A program made the translations under genes and the position numbers. DNA of 64,000 bases from JAZDEY01 sp043808325 [NCBI: Candidatus Eiseniibacteriota bacterium]. GTDB taxonomy: Bacteria > Arandabacterota > Arandabacteria > Arandabacterales. Each line of letters begins with the position of its first letter. Position 1 is the stretch's first letter. Positions 7,738 to 20,711 of this stretch are shown here, piece after piece. The stretch lies in NCBI GenBank assembly GCA_043808325.1, contig JAZDEY010000004.1:27357-91356 (forward strand). Direction: 5' to 3'. The notes below the pieces were generated by a model. That model did not search any database and was not told where the DNA came from. It saw only the letters and a list, made by a program, of their open reading frames with translations.

Positions 7738-8418
7738 ATGGAAAGAGTCAGCCGACCGCGGACTTCCGCAGTACTTACCGGTGACATCGTTGGCTATTCA
7801 CGGAATAGAGAGCCTGAGCGCCGGCGGGTGCTGCGCGCCCTGAAGTCGAGCTTAGAGAGTCTTAATCGCTTATTGCCTGGTCGCACACGGGTCAAGTTCC
7901 AGATATACCGCGGAGACAGCTTCCAGACTGTGATACTGAAACCTGAACTCGCGTTGCGAGCTGCGATCCTCGTTCGCGCGGGGCTCAGGCATAGAATCCA
8001 ACCCAGCAGACGCCGACAGGCCCCCGACTGTCGTATCGCAATTGGTATCGGTACGATCGATTCTCTGCCAACCAGTGCCGTGTCGGAGGGCGACGGCGAG
8101 GCCTTCCGCAGATCAGGTCCCGTGCTCGACACGATGAGGGGCGACAGGAGGCTCAGGATAGAGAGCCCATGGCCCGAGATCGATAACGAGATGGATACAG
8201 AGCTCGCCCTCCTCGATGTTGTCGCGGGCAGATGGTCGCCACAGCAGGCCGAGGCTGTGATCGCGCAGCTCAAGGGCATTACCCAGGCCGAGGCGGCAAA
8301 GGTGATGGGCATATCCCAACCGGCGGTCGTGGCGAGGCTAAAGGCTGCCGGAGGGTCAGCTGTCGAGAAACTCTGTGAAAGATACGAGCATTTGGTATCG
8401 TCAAGAATCAGCGCCTGA
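7738..8418 (+). CDS. SatD-family regulator-like protein with C-terminal HTH
   Basis: A 226-residue protein. The N-terminal two thirds carry TGDIVGYS (14-21), YRGDSFQ (57-63), AIGIGTID (101-108) and SEGDGEAFRRSG (116-127), the pattern of the SatD family, distantly reminiscent of nucleotide-cyclase-like folds. Residues about 177-203 (AQLKGITQAEAAKVMGISQP...) form a typical helix-turn-helix. SatD proteins occur beside DUF3307 membrane proteins in many bacteria, as here; their molecular role is not established. A strong promoter with an overlapping palindrome precedes the gene, and GGGAGAGC lies upstream of the ATG. Likely an autoregulated cytoplasmic sensor-regulator for the downstream membrane protein; that function is inference. 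Confidence 0.75.
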   Translation: MERVSRPRTSAVLTGDIVGYSRNREPERRRVLRALKSSLESLNRLLPGRTRVKFQIYRGDSFQTVILKPELALRAAILVRAGLRHRIQPSRRRQAPDCRIAIGIGTIDSLPTSAVSEGDGEAFRRSGPVLDTMRGDRRLRIESPWPEIDNEMDTELALLDVVAGRWSPQQAEAVIAQLKGITQAEAAKVMGISQPAVVARLKAAGGSAVEKLCERYEHLVSSRISA

Positions 8419-8457
8419 GCTTATAATGTGCCAATATAATGCCCGGAGCTTATAATG
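8417..8457 (+). repeat. Two copies of GAGCTTATAATG flanking the gene junction
   Basis: Identical 12-base copies lie at 8417-8428 (overlapping the stop of the SatD-like gene) and 8446-8457 (ending in the start codon of the DUF3307 gene), 29 bases apart. AGCTTAT is also the core of the palindrome arm at 7711-7722. An additional AATATAATGCC lies between them. The spacing of nearly three helical turns would suit side-by-side binding by the same regulator. Confidence 0.6.
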
Positions 8458-9222
8458 AACGCTGAGAGCAGCAGTATCGGCATGCTCATAAGACTCGTGG
8501 CCGCTCATGTGCTGTCTGATTTCGTCGTCCAGCCCGCCTGCTGGATCACCGAGCGTCGTGAGAAGGCGTGGGGATCAAGACGTCTCTATTTGCACGGAGC
8601 GGTGGCCGCGGTCATCACGTATGTTGTGGCATGGCGCTGGGATGCAGCGTGGCTCATTCCCGTCGTTTTCTGTTCGCACGTGGTAGTTGACGGGCTTAAG
8701 TCCAGGGACACCGGCAGGGCATTCGCGCTGGACCAGGCTGCTCATCTGACGGTGCTCTTTGGGTGCTGGCTGGGTCTCTCCGCGTCGGGGGCACGCCTGG
8801 TATTGCCTGCGGCCGCCGAGGCGCTGGCGGATTCCAGGGTCTGGCTGGTCGCTCTTGCGTATGTTTCCCTCTTTTGGCCTGCCGGCATTATGATTGGGAG
8901 AATCACCGGACCCCTACGGCTGCAACTGAGCCGGGATACCCAGGACGCCGATCCGCCCGATGCGCTGGGGCTTGACAAGGCGGGCCTCTATATAGGCCGT
9001 CTGGAGCGCCTCCTCATTCTCACGTTTGTCCTGATCGGGCACTTCGACGCCATCGGCTTCCTAATTGCGGCCAAGTCAATCCTTCGCTTCGGAGACGGCG
9101 GCTCCCCGGGGAGAAGGAAGGAAACTGAATATATCCTGATCGGTACATTGCTGAGTTTCACCCTCGCCGTCGGCGTTGGTCTTGGCTGCTACTACGCCGT
9201 CCGGGCTATGACCTCCCACTAG
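8455..9222 (+). CDS. DUF3307 family membrane protein
   Basis: A 255-residue polytopic inner-membrane protein. The N-terminal LIRLVAAHVLSDFVVQP and HGAVAAVITYVVAW, followed by HVVVDGLKSR and FALDQAAHL, match DUF3307. Further hydrophobic segments lie near residues 105-150 and 185-250. GGAG sits six bases before the ATG, inside a GAGCTTATAATG repeat shared with the upstream gene junction, so translation or transcription could be controlled at the start site. DUF3307 proteins are commonly encoded next to SatD-like proteins; no biochemical role is known to me. Confidence 0.85.
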   Translation: MNAESSSIGMLIRLVAAHVLSDFVVQPACWITERREKAWGSRRLYLHGAVAAVITYVVAWRWDAAWLIPVVFCSHVVVDGLKSRDTGRAFALDQAAHLTVLFGCWLGLSASGARLVLPAAAEALADSRVWLVALAYVSLFWPAGIMIGRITGPLRLQLSRDTQDADPPDALGLDKAGLYIGRLERLLILTFVLIGHFDAIGFLIAAKSILRFGDGGSPGRRKETEYILIGTLLSFTLAVGVGLGCYYAVRAMTSH

Positions 9223-9372
9223 ACGTGCCGCCACAAGAACGAAGACCCGGCACCCTCCCGCTCTCCCACGCGAGACTATGAAATAGCGATCGTCCCACCC
9301 GGCAAGCAAGGATCTGCGGCCGAGCCGCCGTCCGGGCCCCTGAGGCAGCCGGAGGCTGCTCCCTGCATGGTT

Positions 9373-11031
9373 TCAGAAGTCGAACAGCATGACCTGCTTG
9401 CGGTCTTCGGGATCGTCGAAGGAGACCTCTTCGGGACTGAAGTGCTCCGGGTCAAACTCGCCTCCCACCCATTGGAGCATCTCATCATGCTCATCGTGGG
9501 CCGGATCACTGATCGCTCGCAGGAACTCGGCATATCCATCGATCCCGCCGACGTCCTCAGGAGGGCATGCGCGCGCCCCATCCAGGCAGATCGGATATTC
9601 GGTTGCTTTGTCCCGCGGCAGTGCTCCCTCGAATCTCACATCGTGCTCCCAGCCGTCTCCGAAGTCATAGTCGTAGTCCGCAGCATGGTTCTCGGACGTG
9701 AACCAATCCGCAATTTTATGCTTCCACCCCGCAAGTACCCGCGGGCCAAGACTGAACTCGTCATCAGGTATTCCGATCCGGGCGTCTATCCCGGTCTCGG
9801 GGCTGTGAATCACGAACTCGTGCAGGTGGGAGTCGGACCATCCCATGGCGTCCTGGATTGCCACGTGGAGGTCCCAGAAGGTGTAGTTGGCGGGCACCTG
9901 TATTCGCCGCCATATGGGAGGCCGCGCGTGACGCAGCGTGATCTTGAACTGAAGGACGTTGTCAAGACCCTTCCGCTTCCGCCTGGCTACAGGGACCCGG
10001 CTGCCGCCTGCGGCAGCGCCACGCCGCCACTTGATCAGATCATCGAAAAGACCGGTCCGTTTCAGCGTCTCCGTCGTGGGTCTCCACTCGTGATCCCTCT
10101 GGATCTCCACAAGTCCGAACCTGCAGAGGAATCTCTCGAACGTCCTCAACGAGTAGCAGCGCCAGAATTCCTCCTCGGGCAATGAACCTTGCTTCGCAGC
10201 GAAGGCTCGCTTGGCATGGGGAAAGGCCTGGAGGTACTTGTTTGCGTAGAATCTCGTGGGCCGAGATTCCGCTCCGTACTTGTGCACCAGGTAAATCGAG
10301 TATCCTGCCAGGCTCTGTATGAGAGGCTCGGCGGGCCGGCAGTCCTCGTAGGCCCAACTGAATCTTCTCATGTAGGTCCTAAGAAGCCGCGTATAGATTT
10401 CAGTGGCGGCCCCCTTCCGGAGATCGCTCCTGCACTTCTTCGTGACCGTCATCTTAGCGTGCTGCTTCCGCGTGAGACCGGCAAGGTTGGCTATCGTGTT
10501 TATGGTATGAAGATAGGGCCGGTCGAGTTCGCTGTGTATAGGGTAATCATCGGGAGGCCCTTCGCGGTTCCGGTCCACACCCCCTGCGATAAGCATTCTA
10601 CATATTGTAAGGGGCAGGTTGCCCGTCGCAGTAAGCTTCACCGGTTCGTGTTCCGCTATGGCCTCAAGAAACAAGACCGAGTCGCGATAAAACGGGACCC
10701 CTTTGATAAGTTCCTCATCAGCGGACGGATTGAGCACCATCGGGGATTTTCTGGGATCGTGCAGGTGGAACATGAGATCAAATACGTCGGCAGGCTCAAG
10801 CCCGTCGAAATCCTTGCCTCCGAGACTTCTAACGATCTGGTTGAACCAATCTCGATTCACGGATATGCTCCCCTCAACCCGGCCTCCCAGGAACCGGGAC
10901 ATGGCATCCCAGGTCAGAGGATACCGGAGACAATCCCTTGCGTCAACAGCGCCATCGCAGGTACTTCGCCGCTTCTGGCAACCCATGGCCCGGCGCCGTG
11001 CGATGAAGCAGTAAGTTGACGATGTTCTCAT
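9373..11031 (-). CDS. Plasmid pRiA4b ORF-3-like protein
   Basis: 552 residues from the ATG at 11031, chosen as the first start that does not run into the divergent small gene; the ribosome-binding site is weak and a start at 10902 is possible. The last 194 residues are a complete pRiA4b ORF-3/IS1096-TnpR-like domain: RPPIWRRIQVPANYTFWDLH, AIQDAMGWSDSHLHEF, YDFGDGWEH and WVGGEFDPEHF. The ~350-residue N-terminal part is helical, with PADVFDLMFHLHDPRKSPMV and two cysteine-containing stretches, and I do not recognise it. These proteins are widespread in genomes and plasmids with no proven function, and the link with transposon resolvases is only historical. No transposon ends are visible nearby. 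Confidence 0.75.
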   Translation of the reverse strand: MRTSSTYCFIARRRAMGCQKRRSTCDGAVDARDCLRYPLTWDAMSRFLGGRVEGSISVNRDWFNQIVRSLGGKDFDGLEPADVFDLMFHLHDPRKSPMVLNPSADEELIKGVPFYRDSVLFLEAIAEHEPVKLTATGNLPLTICRMLIAGGVDRNREGPPDDYPIHSELDRPYLHTINTIANLAGLTRKQHAKMTVTKKCRSDLRKGAATEIYTRLLRTYMRRFSWAYEDCRPAEPLIQSLAGYSIYLVHKYGAESRPTRFYANKYLQAFPHAKRAFAAKQGSLPEEEFWRCYSLRTFERFLCRFGLVEIQRDHEWRPTTETLKRTGLFDDLIKWRRGAAAGGSRVPVARRKRKGLDNVLQFKITLRHARPPIWRRIQVPANYTFWDLHVAIQDAMGWSDSHLHEFVIHSPETGIDARIGIPDDEFSLGPRVLAGWKHKIADWFTSENHAADYDYDFGDGWEHDVRFEGALPRDKATEYPICLDGARACPPEDVGGIDGYAEFLRAISDPAHDEHDEMLQWVGGEFDPEHFSPEEVSFDDPEDRKQVMLFDF

Positions 11032-11070
11032 TATGTGATATTCAGTGGGTGGCTCTGAGGAGGAGGCTGC

Positions 11071-11244
11071 ATGGCAAGGAATGAAGAAGCCCGGAAGCTC
11101 GCCGACAGAGTCTTCCGCGCCAAGGAACAGAGGCGACGGGCTCTGGCAAGCCTGACCATGGAAGAGAAGATCCAGATTGTCGCGCACATGCAGAGGATTG
11201 CCGAGGAGATCCGCACAATCGCAAGAGCCTCGCAAAAGCCCTAG
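11071..11244 (+). CDS. Small 57-residue conserved-type helical protein
   Basis: Reads MARNEEARKLADRVFRAKEQ then RRRALASLTMEEKIQIVAHM and ends RASQKP. GAGGAGGAGG lies seven to eight bases before the ATG, one of the best ribosome-binding sites in the window. It is fully charged-helical, with no cysteine and no membrane segment. The pattern (R/K-rich helix, then LxxEEKIxIVxxMQ) resembles small uncharacterised proteins often encoded next to nucleotidyltransferase- or toxin-like genes; that comparison is from memory and is weak. It is divergent from the pRiA4b ORF-3-like gene with 39 bases between starts, and it ends 33 bases before the 3' end of the 5S gene. Confidence 0.65.
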   Translation: MARNEEARKLADRVFRAKEQRRRALASLTMEEKIQIVAHMQRIAEEIRTIARASQKP

Positions 11245-11277
11245 ACCCGGCTCACCGTTCGCCGGAAAAACAAAAAA

Positions 11278-11393
<116 letters not shown>

Positions 11394-11840
11394 ATCTTCG
11401 GTTGGCCTCACCCGCTCCCCCTCTCGCGAGGAGAAGAAGTGAGGCCTATTCAGTTTTGGAGCTGGTCTTGCCTTGTCAGGCCTATTCGCGAAACAGGTAC
11501 CAGCCAACAAGGCCACAGGCCAGCAAATACAAATGCCTGGCTTGGGGTTCTGGGCACTCAGAACACAGGCCAAAACCCGCAAGAACTGAGATATCACCAT
11601 CCGCATCCCCACAACCAGGCAATACGGATGCATCACAGCACCCTCTGACCCCCGGCCCACTTCCTCCCATAGGAGGAGAAAACTCGGGCCGAAGCCCACA
11701 GGGACATGCGGCATGCTTATTCTTTTATCATGACAACCGCAAAAGGGGATAGTCAAACAAGCATCAATCGTTCCACTTCGACCCTCACTCCGTTCCTCTT
11801 CACACAAGGAAGAGGGCATCCGAGAAGGGTATGATTGCAA
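11394..11840 (-). other. Long 23S-5S spacer without a recognisable gene
   Basis: About 447 bases separate 23S from 5S, where most operons have under 150. I find no tRNA cloverleaf and no plausible coding sequence. Several CCACAGG/CAGGCC-type short repeats and inverted stretches suggest processing stems, but I cannot define a structure by eye. Confidence 0.6.
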
Positions 11841-14891
<3,051 letters not shown>

Positions 14892-15043
14892 AAATATTCG
14901 GCGAATAACGCTGACTAAGGAATCAACGTCTTCGTTGTAAAAGGGCTCGAAGATGCTTGCTTTTCTATCCCCTATGCAGTTGTCAAAGAGCGTAATCTAT
15001 ATCTTCATCCGGCGTGCCCGCCGGAAAAAGCGTCCATTTGCGC

Positions 15044-15119
15044 TGGTGGAGATAACCGGGATCGAACCGGTAACCTCCGGCTTGCAAAGCCGGCGCTCTC
15101 CCAATTGAGCTATATCCCC
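15044..15119 (-). tRNA. tRNA-Ala(TGC)
   Basis: A 76-base cloverleaf with encoded CCA. The acceptor stem is GGGGATA/TATCTCC and the anticodon loop CTTTGCAAG gives TGC. The T-arm GTTCGATCC is canonical. It lies in the 16S-23S spacer. Confidence 0.95.
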
Positions 15120-15169
15120 AACTTCCCAAAAGGCCCTGGCCATCCCTGCGGTCGACCCTACCTTTTTGC

Positions 15170-15246
15170 TGGTGGGCCTAGGTAGACTCGAACTACCGAC
15201 CTCATCCTTATCAGGGATGCGCTCTAACCACCTGAGCTATAGGCCC
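15170..15246 (-). tRNA. tRNA-Ile(GAT)
   Basis: A 77-base cloverleaf with encoded CCA. The acceptor stem is GGGCCTA/TAGGCCC, the anticodon loop CTGATAA gives GAT, and the T-arm is GTTCGAGTC. It lies first in the 16S-23S spacer, the classic Ile-Ala order. Confidence 0.95.
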
Positions 15247-15354
15247 GCAGGTCGGCGAACCAACCATCGGTACACAATATTAAAGCTAGCGCACACGAAC
15301 CGAACATCGATCGAGTATCGACCTAGGAGTCAGGGCACGAGGCCCATAGAAACT

Positions 15355-16932
<1,578 letters not shown>

Positions 16933-17068
16933 CGAATACTATTGAAACGACCGAGGGGTCGTCTCTATCCTGGAAAGTACTCTAATCGACGAACAAGCCC
17001 GTGTGCGCTATGCTTTTTTCAAAGAGCGAAACTCGCAAACGGCGATCATAACCCATCGCCGATCTTCC

Positions 17069-17097
17069 ACACTAACCAACGATCGGAAGTATGTCAA
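17069..17097 (-). promoter_or_regulatory. rRNA operon promoter
   Basis: On the minus strand a perfect TTGACA (17092-17097) is followed by a 17-base spacer and TAGTGT (17069-17074). An A/T-rich GAAAAATTTC lies immediately upstream, as in an UP element. It is about 140 bases upstream of 16S and 75 bases after the tyrS stop. Confidence 0.7.
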
Positions 17098-17171
17098 GAA
17101 ATTTTTCGGCTTCTTCAGAAGAGCCGCCTATTTGCTGACGATCGTAAATCTAACAGAGGGCCTACTGAGTG

Positions 17172-18416
17172 TCAAGCTCTTTTTTGCGTTTTGATACAAA
17201 CTTTCCTGAATTCCCGTCCGAGCTTTATGAGATGTTCCCCAGCCGATATTTGCGCCTTGGCGTCATCGACCCGCTTCCCGTCTATTCTCACTGCCCCTTC
17301 CTCGATCTTGCGCCTGGCCTCACTGTTGGTCTTCACAAGGCCTATTTCGCGCAGGAGCTTCACTATCCAGACGGCCTCGCCCTCGATCTCAAGCGTTACG
17401 GTCTCGACGCCCTCAAGCGCCAGCGTACCCCGAAGCCGCCCGAACCTTCGCTCGAACTCCTGGGCAGCAGCCGCGGCTGCTGCCGCGCCGTGGTAAATCC
17501 CGACCACTTCTTGGGCGAGATCCACCTTTATATTCTTCGGGTTCTCGCGCCCCTCCCTTAAGGAGTTTTCGATATCTTTGATCTCGTTGTCGGGTCGTTC
17601 CGTGGCGAGCCTGAAATACCTTACGATCATGGTATCGGGTATTGACATGATCTTACCGAAGATCTCATTAGGGTCCTCGGCGATACCGACGTAATTGCCC
17701 AAGGACTTTGACATCCGCTCGGTGCCCGCGATGCCTTCCAGGATGGGAACAGTGACCGCCACCTGGGGCTCCTTGCCGTGATGCTCCTGAATCTGTCGCG
17801 CAAACAAAAGGTTGAATTTCTGCTCGGTGCCGCCGAGTTCGACGTCGCTTTCTATTGCGACCGAATCATAACCTTGGAGTAGAGGATAGATGAGCTCGTG
17901 GAGTCTTATCGGTTCGTTGGCCTTGAACCGGATCGAGAAGTCGTCGCGTTCCAGTATCCTCGCCACGGTTCCCAGCGAGATCAGGTTCATCCCTTCGAGG
18001 AACGAGAACTTGGAGAACCACTCGCTGTTGTACCGTACCTCGGCCTTCGAGGCATCGACGATCTTGCCAAACTGGACGAAATAGGTTTGGGCGTTGTGCT
18101 CGACCTCCTCGCGCGAAAGGCGCGGCCGCGTGCGCGAACGGCCGCTGGGGTCGCCGATCAACGCCGTATAGTCGCCGATGATAATCACCACGGTGTGGCC
18201 CAGTCGCTGGAAGTCACGCAACTTCCTTAAGCCCACCGCATGCCCCAGATGGATGTCGGGCGCAGTCGGATCGAAGCCCTGCTTGACGCGTAAGGGCTTG
18301 CCGGTCTCAAGCGAGTGGCGTAGCTTGGAGCGCATCTCATCCTCCGAGATCACTTCCTCGACGCCTTGTTTTATGACTGAAAGTTGGCGTTCCACTTCTT
18401 GGTCGATAGCAGACAT
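17172..18416 (-). CDS. tyrS: Tyrosyl-tRNA synthetase
   Basis: 414 residues from the ATG at 18416, with GGAGGGAG nine bases upstream. It charges tRNA-Tyr with tyrosine in the cytoplasm. Class I signatures are HLGH (56-59) and RMSKS (234-238). The tyrosine-pocket region GDYTALIGDPSGR follows. A C-terminal S4 RNA-binding domain spans about residues 350-410 (RRKIEEGAVRIDGKRVDD). The TALIGDPSGRSRTRP form indicates the TyrRZ-type subgroup. An eight-alanine run (about 328-335) sits in the linker region before the S4 domain. The gene lies immediately upstream of the rRNA operon on the same strand, but a separate rRNA promoter follows it. Confidence 0.96.
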   Translation of the reverse strand: MSAIDQEVERQLSVIKQGVEEVISEDEMRSKLRHSLETGKPLRVKQGFDPTAPDIHLGHAVGLRKLRDFQRLGHTVVIIIGDYTALIGDPSGRSRTRPRLSREEVEHNAQTYFVQFGKIVDASKAEVRYNSEWFSKFSFLEGMNLISLGTVARILERDDFSIRFKANEPIRLHELIYPLLQGYDSVAIESDVELGGTEQKFNLLFARQIQEHHGKEPQVAVTVPILEGIAGTERMSKSLGNYVGIAEDPNEIFGKIMSIPDTMIVRYFRLATERPDNEIKDIENSLREGRENPKNIKVDLAQEVVGIYHGAAAAAAAAQEFERRFGRLRGTLALEGVETVTLEIEGEAVWIVKLLREIGLVKTNSEARRKIEEGAVRIDGKRVDDAKAQISAGEHLIKLGREFRKVCIKTQKRA

Positions 18417-18433
18417 CGGACCGGTCTCCCTCC

Positions 18434-18481
18434 GAGACTTCCTGTGACTCAGCTCACGAGACTTCCACTTATGAGACTTCC
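18434..18481 (-). repeat. Three copies of GGAAGTCTC in the tyrS leader
   Basis: GGAAGTCTC occurs at 18473-18481, 18458-18466 and 18434-18442 between the putative tyrS promoter and the start codon; the last copy runs into the Shine-Dalgarno. The interval is irregular (15 and 24 bases). No T-box specifier loop or NCCA-binding bulge is apparent. Confidence 0.45.
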
Positions 18482-18495
18482 GTCGACTTGTGAGC

Positions 18496-18524
18496 AATCT
18501 ATCACGCGGCCACCCCGCACGCAA
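18496..18524 (-). promoter_or_regulatory. Putative tyrS promoter
   Basis: TTGCGT (18519-18524), 17-base spacer, TAGATT (18496-18501) on the minus strand. The predicted leader is about 75 bases and contains the GGAAGTCTC repeats. Confidence 0.45.
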
Positions 18525-18587
18525 CGCCGAAAACACGGCGCCGCCTTTTCCGGGGCCTCGGCGTCTAAGTCAGTGATTGCTTAGGGC

Positions 18588-18616
18588 TTGAACTGGTAGC
18601 TCGGTTGGATTAGACT
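18588..18616 (+). promoter_or_regulatory. Putative promoter of the penicillin-binding protein gene
   Basis: TTGAAC (18588-18593), 17-base spacer, TAGACT (18611-18616), about 30 bases upstream of the TTG start codon and divergent from the tyrS promoter. Confidence 0.45.
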
Positions 18617-18648
18617 TCACCAAAAGGGGCCGGGGAGGGCCTCCCATC

Positions 18649-20691
18649 TTGACGCCAGCAACGACTCAGCAGCGACTCCTCCGGAAAAGAACGGTTGCGG
18701 TGCTCGTCATCCTCGCCGTCCCTGCGGGCCTTGCCCTCGGGCTTATACTGTGGTTCTCAACCGACCTGCCGTCCGCCGATGCCCTGACTTCCGTAAGGCC
18801 CTGGATAAGAACCGTCCTCTATGACATCAAGGATCGACCCATAAAGGCCTTCTATGAAGAAGACCGGGTCATCGTTCCGCTCGAGCAGCTGCCGGCCAAT
18901 CTGGTAGATGCCTTCATCGCGGTCGAAGACCGTCAGTTCTACCGACACTGGGGACTCAATCTCTTCGCGATCGGCAAGGCGGTGACCGAAGACGTGGTCG
19001 CCCGCAGATGGGTGCGGGGGGCAAGCACCATAACCCAGCAGCTTGCCAGGAATCTCTTTCTCACTCAGGAGCAGACGATCACGCGCAAGATAAAGGAAGC
19101 GATCCTCGCCATCCGGATCGAACGTCACTTCACCAAGAAAGAGATCCTCTCGATGTACCTCAATCAGATCTACTTCGGCGAGGGGGCCTACGGTGTCGAG
19201 GCGGCATCACGCCGATTCTTCGGCAAGGATATCTCGGATCTCTCGCTTGCCGAGTGCGCAATGCTGGCGGGTCTTCCCCGGAACCCTCGCTCCTACTCCC
19301 CACGACGGCATTTCGACAAGGCCAAGGCCCGGCAGGCAGTAGTACTCGCATCGATGAAGGCCATGGGCATGATCACGGGCGACCAGGCCGAGGCCGCGGC
19401 GGCCGCCGAGATCACCGTTCTCCAGACCGACAGGGCCGAGCCGGGCGCTTATTTTGCAGAGTATGTTCGCCAGGTTCTTGAAGAGAAGTACGGCGCCTCG
19501 GTTCTCTACCGCGAAGGCCTGAAGGTCTACACCACGCTTGATCTCGACCTGCAGCTGGCCGCCGAGGTCGCCGTCGAAAAGAATCTGGAAGCGATGGAGA
19601 AACGGCTCCGCTATGTCCCCCGCTCAGCCGCACACACAAGGCAGCTTGTGGAAAGCGGCCGGACCCGGTACGTCCAGGGCGCTTTGCTCGCCATCGATCC
19701 CACAACCGGCTACATAAAGGCGATGGTCGGCGGCCGCGATTTTACCGAGAGCAACTTCAATCGCGCAACCCAGGCCCCGAGACAACCCGGCAGCGCATTT
19801 AAGATCTTCGTCTACACCGCGGCGATCGATAACGGCCTCACACCCGCCGACATCCTGATCGACGACCCCATAATTCAACGGATGCCCGGCGGTACCGAGT
19901 GGCGCCCTCAGAATTACTCCGGCGACTTCACAGGCCCGATAATCGCCCGAAAGGCTCTTGCCCTTTCCATAAACATCCCTGCGATAAAGGTTGCGGACAA
20001 GGTGGGGCAGCAGACCGTCATAAACTACGCCCACAGGATGGGCATCAGAAGCACAATTCTGCCGTACAGGTCGATCGCACTCGGTACCTTCGAGGTCACA
20101 CTGCTCGAGCTGGTGTCTGCGGTCGGCGTGCTTGCTACCGAGGGCATAAGGGCCGAGCCGATCGCGATCCTGAGGATCGAATCGCGTGACGGCAGGACCC
20201 TGGAGCGTTATTCCTCCCGCAGGTCAGAGGTCCTCAGTCCTCAAACGGCCTACGTGATGACCTCGATGCTTGAAAGCGTTGTGAACGAGGGGACGGCCGC
20301 CTCAATCCGGGCCAGAGGTTTCACTCAGGCCCTCGCCGGGAAAACCGGTACCACCGACGACTATAGCGACGCCTGGTTCGTGGGATTCTCGCCGGACATC
20401 GTTGCAGGGGTATGGGTGGGCTTCGATTGGAGGAAACGCCTGGGCAGCAAGGAATCAGGGGCGCGCGTCGCGCTCCCCATCTGGATGGATTTTATGGGCC
20501 GGGCGCTTCAAGGTGTGCCCGACAAACCCTTCCCCGAGCCTCCGGGAATAGCGCACCGCATTATCTGTGAGGAGACCGGACTGCTTGCGCGCAACGACTG
20601 CCCTAGGAAGCGCAATGAGGTCTTCATCAGCGGGACCGAACCCGCGCGGTCCTGCGAAGAACACCACGGGGACCGGGTCGAGCAACCCTAG
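18649..20691 (+). CDS. Class A penicillin-binding protein (PBP1A family)
   Basis: 680 residues from a TTG start, supported by GGGGAGGG nine bases upstream. It polymerises and cross-links peptidoglycan in the periplasm. One membrane anchor lies at about residues 14-36. The GT51 glycosyltransferase domain shows EDRQFYRHWG (catalytic Glu93), GASTITQQLARN and KIKEAILAIRIE. The transpeptidase domain shows SAFK (Ser382, Lys385), SIN (440-442) and KTGT (565-568). All catalytic residues are present. It lacks the long outer-membrane-regulated insert seen in some PBP1A proteins. It converges with pdp, with 20 bases between stops. Confidence 0.95.
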   Translation: MTPATTQQRLLRKRTVAVLVILAVPAGLALGLILWFSTDLPSADALTSVRPWIRTVLYDIKDRPIKAFYEEDRVIVPLEQLPANLVDAFIAVEDRQFYRHWGLNLFAIGKAVTEDVVARRWVRGASTITQQLARNLFLTQEQTITRKIKEAILAIRIERHFTKKEILSMYLNQIYFGEGAYGVEAASRRFFGKDISDLSLAECAMLAGLPRNPRSYSPRRHFDKAKARQAVVLASMKAMGMITGDQAEAAAAAEITVLQTDRAEPGAYFAEYVRQVLEEKYGASVLYREGLKVYTTLDLDLQLAAEVAVEKNLEAMEKRLRYVPRSAAHTRQLVESGRTRYVQGALLAIDPTTGYIKAMVGGRDFTESNFNRATQAPRQPGSAFKIFVYTAAIDNGLTPADILIDDPIIQRMPGGTEWRPQNYSGDFTGPIIARKALALSINIPAIKVADKVGQQTVINYAHRMGIRSTILPYRSIALGTFEVTLLELVSAVGVLATEGIRAEPIAILRIESRDGRTLERYSSRRSEVLSPQTAYVMTSMLESVVNEGTAASIRARGFTQALAGKTGTTDDYSDAWFVGFSPDIVAGVWVGFDWRKRLGSKESGARVALPIWMDFMGRALQGVPDKPFPEPPGIAHRIICEETGLLARNDCPRKRNEVFISGTEPARSCEEHHGDRVEQP

Positions 20692-20711
20692 CGCGGCGAT
20701 GCAACCCCCAT

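Noticed and set aside
9223-9372. Hairpin GAGGCAGCC-GGA-GGCTGCTCC between the DUF3307 gene and the pRiA4b-like gene
   Set aside because: It lacks a T-tract on either strand, so I do not call it a terminator, although it lies between convergent genes.
9373-11031. Transposon resolvase or mobile element, from the historical IS1096 TnpR link of the pRiA4b ORF-3 domain
   Set aside because: No terminal inverted repeats, target duplications or transposase lie nearby; the domain is common in chromosomes.
17400-17470. Eight-alanine run in TyrS as a possible insertion
   Set aside because: Alanine/glutamate-rich helices are common at this position in TyrS and the frame and flanking sequence are intact.
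18417-18490. T-box leader upstream of tyrS
   Set aside because: The leader is only about 75 bases with no specifier loop, no T-box consensus and no antiterminator/terminator pair.
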